64,000 bases of DNA from Wolfiporia cocos (lineage: Eukaryota; Basidiomycota; Agaricomycetes; Polyporales; Phaeolaceae), in the NCBI GenBank assembly GCA_029448655.1, contig JACCLO010000009.1:1984001-2048000 (forward strand). The letters are read 5' to 3'. Positions 57,582 through 64,000 of this stretch are shown here, one piece after another. The position numbers were made by a program, and so were the translations under genes. Each line of letters starts with the position of its first letter. Position 1 is the first letter of the stretch. Below the pieces are notes generated by a model. That model searched no databases. It had not been told where the DNA came from and saw nothing but the letters and a program-made list of their open reading frames with translations.

Positions 57582-58902
57582 GTTCGGACTTTCATGAGCA
57601 GACAGCGTCGTGAAGACATCCAACTTTGGTCGGCTTAACTGACAAAGACACGAAATGAAGATATAACTCACTGGAATAAGAGAATGGGCTCTGTAGGATA
57701 CACAAACCTGCAAACAATGCAGCATTGCCCATATTCAGCGTGTATTAAGTTTCAACATATGGTGCCCTCTCGGTGACTCGACGGGGAACGGATCCAGATC
57801 ATTGTGTGAAGGCGTAGTGGACGACCAGTGATAGAGTACGTTGTCCCGGTGGCAGGCAATGGAACAGGCAATCATAATGTCCGTCGTGATGCACAGTAAT
57901 AATATGTATAACAGCCACAATGCCGTTCGAGTCCGAGACGCACCATCAGAAGTCTGCGACGCTGCATACCATGTCACTTACCTTTGGAGTGACAGGACCG
58001 CAAGCGAGGCAAAGAGCGATCGCCGTACACATTTCAGAATGGGTGGAACGCTAGTGAAAGGTTGATCCCACGCACTACGGTATATGACGAAGTCGTCAGC
58101 ATCAAATTTAAAGGTTAGACTGTGATGCAGTTTCCCGGAAATGCAGCGGCATACGTGTTTGGGAACACAATCGAGCCACAAGCCGGCTGCTCTGGATTGC
58201 AGGAGTACCTTGACAGCGATAGCGTTTCAATGGAGTTGTAACTTGGTTCCATGTTCTATGAGCCTTGTCGTGCGACTGACAGGACGTAAAAAAACACCAG
58301 TGGACTTGGAGCATACTTGCATGTAAACTACAGGTTGTTCAAGGCTAGTCTTCGAAGCTTTGCATATCTTCAAACCGCGAACCGGGCCAGCTCTACTGTA
58401 GCTCCCAGACAGAGGCGAAGACGTCGATACCACATATTGCAACAGCGACGGCTCTGCTGATACAGAGACGCTCTGCTACAAACAGATTGTCCGATAAGGC
58501 TTCCTATTGGCTCTCGGTAATATCCGGAGCGTTCCTAGCAATTCAGACCCCGGAGACAGTTCGCTAAATACAGAAAGTGAGATGCTGGTGCTTATTCAGA
58601 CTACAACACATCTGTCGCTACTTCTTGTACATTCAAAATGTACATAGATGGTCTGCTAGACTCGAAAATTGCTATATCGCCTCGCAGAAAGCAAGAGCTG
58701 AAGGACCGCACTGCGTGAATAGAGAACTAGACGCGCATCTTCGGCGCTTGCCTGATCATTTGTTCTGCGGGCGCCTGCGCATGAGCTGCGTTCGCCCGGG
58801 AGTGTTGTAATGGACCGCAAGACTAGTACTAGTCCTGAAGAACTGCTGTACGTGCACAGGAGAAACAGTCGGTGTTGCAGAGGGCAAGGATAGGCGGTAC
58901 TC
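57582..58902. other. Intergenic stretch, possible membrane-protein relic
   Basis: A minus frame at 57735-57977 has a transmembrane-like segment (ALWLLYILLLCITTDIMIAC) and minus frames at 57978-58181 and 58227-58442 could be further exons, but the joins could not be made in frame. It may be a decayed multi-pass membrane protein gene. Nothing else was recognised. Confidence 0.3.
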
Positions 58903-60688
58903 TGTCACAGGCCAATTTCAAAGCCTTTAGACATAGTCACCTTTTGACCCCACTCACACTAAACCAGACCACATCAGTGCCAGAGTACCTCTAGAAGCAG
59001 CCCTGATACTGGAACCCGATGCCACAGCTAGTAGAAGTCACCCAGAAACCATCCAAGACACTAGCTGCCAGCATCACCAGTTACGCCCAGAACCCTAGTC
59101 CAAGACCACTAAGTCCAACCATCTGGTCCAAAGCCCAGTCACAAAGCCATATGAGTATGGCCGAGCATGATGAACCAGGCAGCACCCCTAACCCAGCCAA
59201 ACCACATGCTGCCATAGAGTTTCAGTGCCACAGATGCATCTTTAGAGACATCGCAGATGCATCTGGGGCACTCTAAGTCATCGAAATTAGGCGCCCGTTA
59301 GTACCAAAATAAAGCATCGCAAGCCGGGAATCAAACCAGGAACCATGAGACCTCAGTTAAACAGCAGCTGAAACTACTCAGCTAAAGTGGTTAGTGAAAG
59401 GAAGGTCTTGTGCAAATATATATTCAGTAGTTGATATAATAACAGTTGTAAAAAATTTAACATTCTGCTCATATGTCAGTAAGCTCAAGTGTTCCTTGAA
59501 CTCAGAATGCATCTCTTTATTAATGTATCCCACAACCCATATGTATCTGCAATGAGGTAAGGATGCTGTCATAAACTACCTACAGGGCAATATGGGAACA
59601 TTGCACTAAGGTGTGACTTGACAATTAACAGCTACGGTGATGAAAGGACATTAAATCGATCATATTGACAAGTATGTGACCAGATACCAAGACCATTTGG
59701 CGAAGTGGTACAGGTTGCGACTTCACTAATCCCAGGTCAAGTGTTTGAACCCTGCACAGATATTTCTTGCGCAGATGCATCTTATTTTATTCAGATGCAT
59801 TTATGCAGCACGCTTGGGCATTAAGATTGCTTAGAGAGCCTCAGATGCATCTGTGGTGTCTCTAGAGATGCATCTCCGGTACTGAAGTCCCTCTGCTGCC
59901 GGCATCTCAATGTTCACCAGCTCACCATCCCGACTCGCCACACCATGGCAGAACCACTTGAGACTCACAGCTGGAACCACCATGTACTATGTCCATCCAA
60001 CCAACCATCTTCAACACCTCTTGAACCACCACCATTACTGGCCACATGGTCATTACTGACCACGGACTACATGCCATTACAGGCATAGACTATGAACACA
60101 GCCTACAGAGGCTCTAAACCTACAGACACACCCTAGCTAACAAGAGCCACCAGCTACGGGCTACTACAATGTCACTGATCGCAGCTGATCACCCTCAATC
60201 ACCATACATCACCCAATGCCATTACTGGCCAGTCCAAGATCACTAGCAGAACCACTGATCACGGACCGTTAACCCTGCTATTACCGGCCTTGGCCCTGAT
60301 CACACTAGAACCCTGATCAATGGACATAATGACCTGCCATTACTGGAAGAACCCTGATCGACAAGAACCACCAATTGCAACCTGACAGATTGGTAACCCA
60401 CTCCAATCTGGGCATGACCCGCTACATCACCATGGACATCTCACATAGCCCACACTCCAATGCCATTACCAGCCACATAGCTTAGACCAATCATATACCA
60501 GTGCCGATGGCCTTACAGCCCACACACCACAACATGTACAAATAGTGTAATCTATATAAGGGGCTGACAGTTGAGGTAGCCCCTCAGACTTGCCTTGGCC
60601 ATTTACGCCTTGAGACTCCAGGACCAGGAAGGCACCTTTGTGTGAGCCCCCTTCCCCTGGTGTATGCTTGAGGTTGTAGCATGTGTCA
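58903..60688 (+). mobile_element. Solo LTR (1099 bp) carrying a foldback element
   Basis: Starts TGTCACAGGCCAATTTC and ends GTAGCATGTGTCA. The flanking 5-mers TACTC and CACTC match at four of five positions. After removing the 679-bp insertion and its 8-bp duplication it is 1099 bp, exactly the length of the copy at 62327-63425. A CTATATAAGG box lies at about 60552. Its strand is rich in CATTAC and CCA words. Confidence 0.85.
59215..59893. mobile_element. hAT-like foldback element with tRNA-like modules (copy 2)
   Basis: Near-identical to the element at 39598-40252 over its length, with the same ends TAGAGTTTCAGTGCC and ACTGAAGTCCCTC. Target duplication TGCTGCCA (59207-59214) and TGCTGCCG (59894-59901). 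The LTR copy at 62327 shows the same site uninterrupted (TGCTGCCAGCATCCC near 62632), confirming the borders. It contains the same tRNA-like modules near 59328-59395 (minus) and 59690-59760 (plus). A 20-bp stretch near 59605 is absent from the copy at 39598. Confidence 0.92.
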
Positions 60689-61010
60689 CACTCAGAGTGG
60701 GATTGGTGTGCATGTATCACATAAAAGAACAGCATACAGTGTTCTAGTAGTCCTTGGCACAAACTCATCCTTTGTCCTCAGGTCTAAAGATATGAGCTTC
60801 ATGTTGTACATACATCATATATGATGATTATATATGATCCTGAAAAATCCTTGAGCATGCAGGGTCCCTCCAGTGTGAATGGCTGCAATAAAACTGCCAA
60901 TTTAGCTGTGTCTGACCCAATTTCAAGTTGTGTGGCCATGATCCCATGTAAATTAGGTCAAATGAAACCATAGAAAAATTTGCCAGTGCTCACGCATATG
61001 AAATACATTA

Positions 61011-61552
61011 TGTTACGGATCGAATATCCGTTCAACGCAAAATAACTAAGTCAAGTTACTCAGTGTATCAAGTAGCGCATTACTCGTCGGACTCCTCAGA
61101 GTCAGAGCGTTGATATACAAGCTGCAGGCTGATTTGCTCAAGCCTTTGAGAACGAGTATAAGATCCTTGCAATTCAACAAGGTCGAGCTGAGGAACTCGA
61201 CTGGTATTTACATCAGGTTATATACTACGGTCTGTTAATCGGGGTCATAGTGTCCTTGGTACTGCTACTATTAAGTCCGTCGGGCTAACGATATAAGTAA
61301 TAAAGGAGAAGTGTCGCGGTTGAGTGCAACAAGGGATGAAACGGAGAACTACTGTGGTTAGACACAGAATATCAGCTAGAACGCGGTGCGGACACGGAGA
61401 ATGGGCATAGGGTTGTTATACATGAAACAGGGCCTACGGTTGAGCAGAGGCCCCTAGAAATAGAGCGCTGGGTACAGCGGTTGAACGCTAAGTCCTCATA
61501 CACAGTGACGCGTCAACGAGACTATTCGGGTGCACCTGGTAAAATCGTAACA
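61011..61552 (+). mobile_element. Solo LTR (542 bp)
   Basis: Starts TGTTACGGATCGAATAT and ends GGTAAAATCGTAACA; perfect 5-bp target duplication CATTA (61006-61010 and 61553-61557). Same family and same length as the LTR at 38737-39278, in the opposite orientation. No internal region is left. Confidence 0.92.
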
Positions 61553-62326
61553 CATTAGACATTTGTTCTCTGTACTGCTGCTTAATATGGGATGTATACC
61601 ATGGATTAGAAAATCGCAGAAGTGTGACATATTGCCATGGGCGCTCCTCGTTGAACGTCTGTGTGATCACAATGGAAGTGCCTGTTATGTGACACAAATA
61701 GTGCGTTGAGAGATATGTTCAGTAGATACCTCATTATCAGCAACACAGTAGCTAGGGTCAATCAAAATGTGAACATATGAGCCATACTCATGAGAGATGA
61801 GTCTTGTCAGAATGGCTGACTGTGTGGCTCATCTGGCTCATTGTGATGTAAACGTATTGATCATTGGACTGTCACAGGTTGTCACAGCACAAATGCACGC
61901 TCTGGTCAAGTATCTCAAATCTATACCACTTCCCCTCATTCAATCTCCATCATATCTTGTGTGTGTATTTTACTGAATATAAATGAAACGTCTATGCACT
62001 GTAGGCTGCAATATGCTCAGATCTGCATTCACAAATAGTCAATCTCAAACTGCTGCGCCAAGGACTACTAGTACACTGTACAGTACATAAATCTGAGCCA
62101 TTATATACTGTTTTGCCCCATGTACCATATATGACTCCCAACATGCATGCGTGACATCCAGGCATGTGCAAGCTTGCCCACAGCAACTCTATGTTCCAAT
62201 GTACCTCATCAGCAAAGTGCGAGATTGCAGATATATTCATATCTACGTAGATATACCTAGCAGGTCCTGTAAGAATAGGCGGACCGGTATAGTCATGTAT
62301 AACCCCCTGATGGTAGCAGGTCCGTG
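61553..62326. other. Spacer between solo LTRs, no gene seen
   Basis: AT-rich, with short frames only. A palindrome TATCTACGTAGATATA lies at about 62239-62254. Confidence 0.4.
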
Positions 62327-63425
62327 TGTCACAGGCCAATTTCAGAGCCTTTAGACTTAGTGCTTTTTCGACCGTGCTCATGCTACAGTCAGACCACGAC
62401 AGTGCCAGAGCACCTCCAAAGAGCAACCCTGACACTGGGACCCGATGCCGCAGCTAGTAGAAGTCACCATGAACCACCCAAGACACTAGCTGCCAGCACC
62501 ACCAGTCACACCTAAAACCCTATTCCAAGACCACCAGTCCACCATACGGTCCAGAGCCCAGTCATGAAGCCATATGAGTATGGAAAAGCACGATGAACCA
62601 GGCAGTGCCCCTAACCCAGCCAAACCACATGCTGCCAGCATCCCAATGTTCACCAGCTCACCACCCTGACTTGTTGCACCATGGCAGAACCACTCAAGAC
62701 TCATGGCTAGGACCACCCCATACCAACCATCTCCAATGCCTATCGTCTCCACAAACCATCACCATTACAGGCCACACAGTCATTACCAACCACGGACTAC
62801 ATGCCATTACAGGCATGGACCACATACAATACGGACAATAGCCTACAGAGGCTCTAAACCTATGGACACCCCTTAGCTAATGAGAATCACCAGCCACAGG
62901 CTAAGCCACAACATCACCAATCACCCCCAATTGCCATACATCACCCAACACCATTACCAGCCAGTCCCCAATTGCTAGCACACCAATCATGGATCGATAA
63001 CCCCGCCATTACCAGCATTGGCCCCAATCATGCTAGAACCCTGATCGATGGACATAACGACCCACCATTACTGGCAGAACCCCCGATCGATGAGAACCAC
63101 CAATCGCAACCTGACAGATTGGTAACCCACTCTGATCTGGGCATGACCTGCTACATTGCCATGGACATCTCGCATAGCCCGCACTCCAATGCCATTACCA
63201 GCCACATAGCTTAGACCAATCATATACCAGCACCAACGGCCTTACAGCCCATGTACCATAAACATGTACAAATAGTGTAGTCTATATAATGGGCTGTGGG
63301 CTGACAGTCAAGGTAGCCCCTCAGACTTGTCTTGGCCATTTATGCCTTGAGACTCCCAGACCAGGAAGGCACCTTTGTGTGAGCCCCCTTCCCCTGGTGT
63401 AGGTTTGAGGTTGTAGTGTGTGTCA
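62327..63425 (+). mobile_element. Solo LTR (1099 bp), uninterrupted copy
   Basis: Starts TGTCACAGGCCAATTTC and ends GTAGTGTGTGTCA. Flanking 5-mers CCGTG and CCATG match at four of five positions. It is the empty-site partner of 58903-60688 and lacks the foldback element. Confidence 0.85.
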
Positions 63426-63623
63426 CCATGCAATATCAAGCACCCAAGGGATGCATTCTTGCAAAGACGTGGCACCCAGGCCCACACTATTGCAAGGATC
63501 TCACCTGAGGCCCTGGCTATTGCGAGGATTTTATCTGCAGCCCTTGCTATTGTGAGGACCGTACAATAATGGTTGCTTGGGCAGATAGCAGCATTGTCCA
63601 AGGCAAGTATTCTATTATATTCA

Positions 63624-64000
63624 TGTCACAGAACTGCCCGTAGTACATCCTTCACTTGGTATTGCAGCACGCGTCCTGCCTGTGCTCCTTGACACACTCC
63701 ATGTCTCCTCCCTTGATACTGTTACTTTACACCTGACCTAGTAGATAGGTGCTCCAGGGTAGTGCACATCGCAGACACTCACATCACGGTCACAGTATGT
63801 ACATCTAGTGTTACCTTAGTTACCTCTAGCACAGCCTCATGCTGCTCTGTGCACAGCCCAGTACTTTAGGGTCAGCTCGGTAGTCTTCACACTCATGTAT
63901 ATAATCTATGGCAGATGAGGTCTTACACCTCATCTTTGAGATTCTTGGCAACTGGGCTTAGGTCCCTTACATGACCTCTGATCTGTGGTGCTGGTGCTGG
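63624..64000 (+). mobile_element. LTR start, cut by window end
   Basis: Begins TGTCACAGAACTGCCCG and is related to the solo LTR at 34869-35437: both contain CATGTATATA, then a symmetric CATC-TTTGAGATTCT-like or CATCTTTAGGATTCT block near the 3' part. It is not possible to say whether this is a solo LTR or the 5' end of a full element. Confidence 0.55.

Noticed and set aside
59019..63214. Pro/His/Thr-rich ORFs in the CCATTAC-rich stretches
   Set aside because: They fall inside 1099-bp solo LTRs and are not conserved as frames between the two copies.

Overview
The window looks like nuclear DNA of a basidiomycete fungus, most likely an Agaricomycete. Genes are split by many short introns (about 45-75 nt) with GT-AG ends, a COP9 signalosome CSN5 gene is present, F-box and short-chain dehydrogenase (SDR) families are expanded, and the transposase, Copia, LTR and hAT-like elements are of fungal type. 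No bacterial operon, CRISPR array, rRNA gene or convincing functional tRNA gene was seen. Exon borders were worked out by hand from splice motifs, frame continuity and comparison among paralogues in the window; family names rest on recognised motifs, not on searches.

Left arm (1-26 kb): an F-box gene (336-1694), a type B carboxylesterase (5004-7134), a damaged SDR copy (13.2-14.5 kb, minus), an S1/P1-type nuclease (15.7-17.3 kb, minus), intact CSN5 (19.8-21.3 kb, minus), a divergent proline-rich gene (21.4-22.6 kb), an oxidoreductase-like-domain gene (23.0-24.0 kb) and an intact SDR (24.7-26.0 kb). A diverged segmental duplication links 8.7-12.2 kb with 17.9-20.6 kb; the first copy carries a dead 3' half of CSN5.

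Centre (27-42 kb): a transposon nest. It holds a decayed DDE transposase, a Copia gag remnant carrying two nested solo LTRs, tandem repeats, a 542-bp solo LTR and two hAT-like foldback elements. Two broken SDR copies sit at its edges, so the nest probably grew inside an older SDR array.

Right arm (43-64 kb): an F-box gene, a protein kinase gene whose 5' exons resemble the header of Crinkler-type (CR) proteins, two more inverted-repeat elements, a second F-box gene paralogous to the one at 336, then three intact head-to-tail SDR genes (53.0-57.6 kb), then solo LTRs to the end.

The most notable signals are a seven-copy SDR family sharing one nine-exon plan, of which four copies are intact; one SDR copy hit by three mobile elements, each with a readable target duplication; hAT-like foldback elements carrying two outward-facing tRNA-like (Pol III box A/box B) modules; and the CR-headed kinase with an altered DFG motif.
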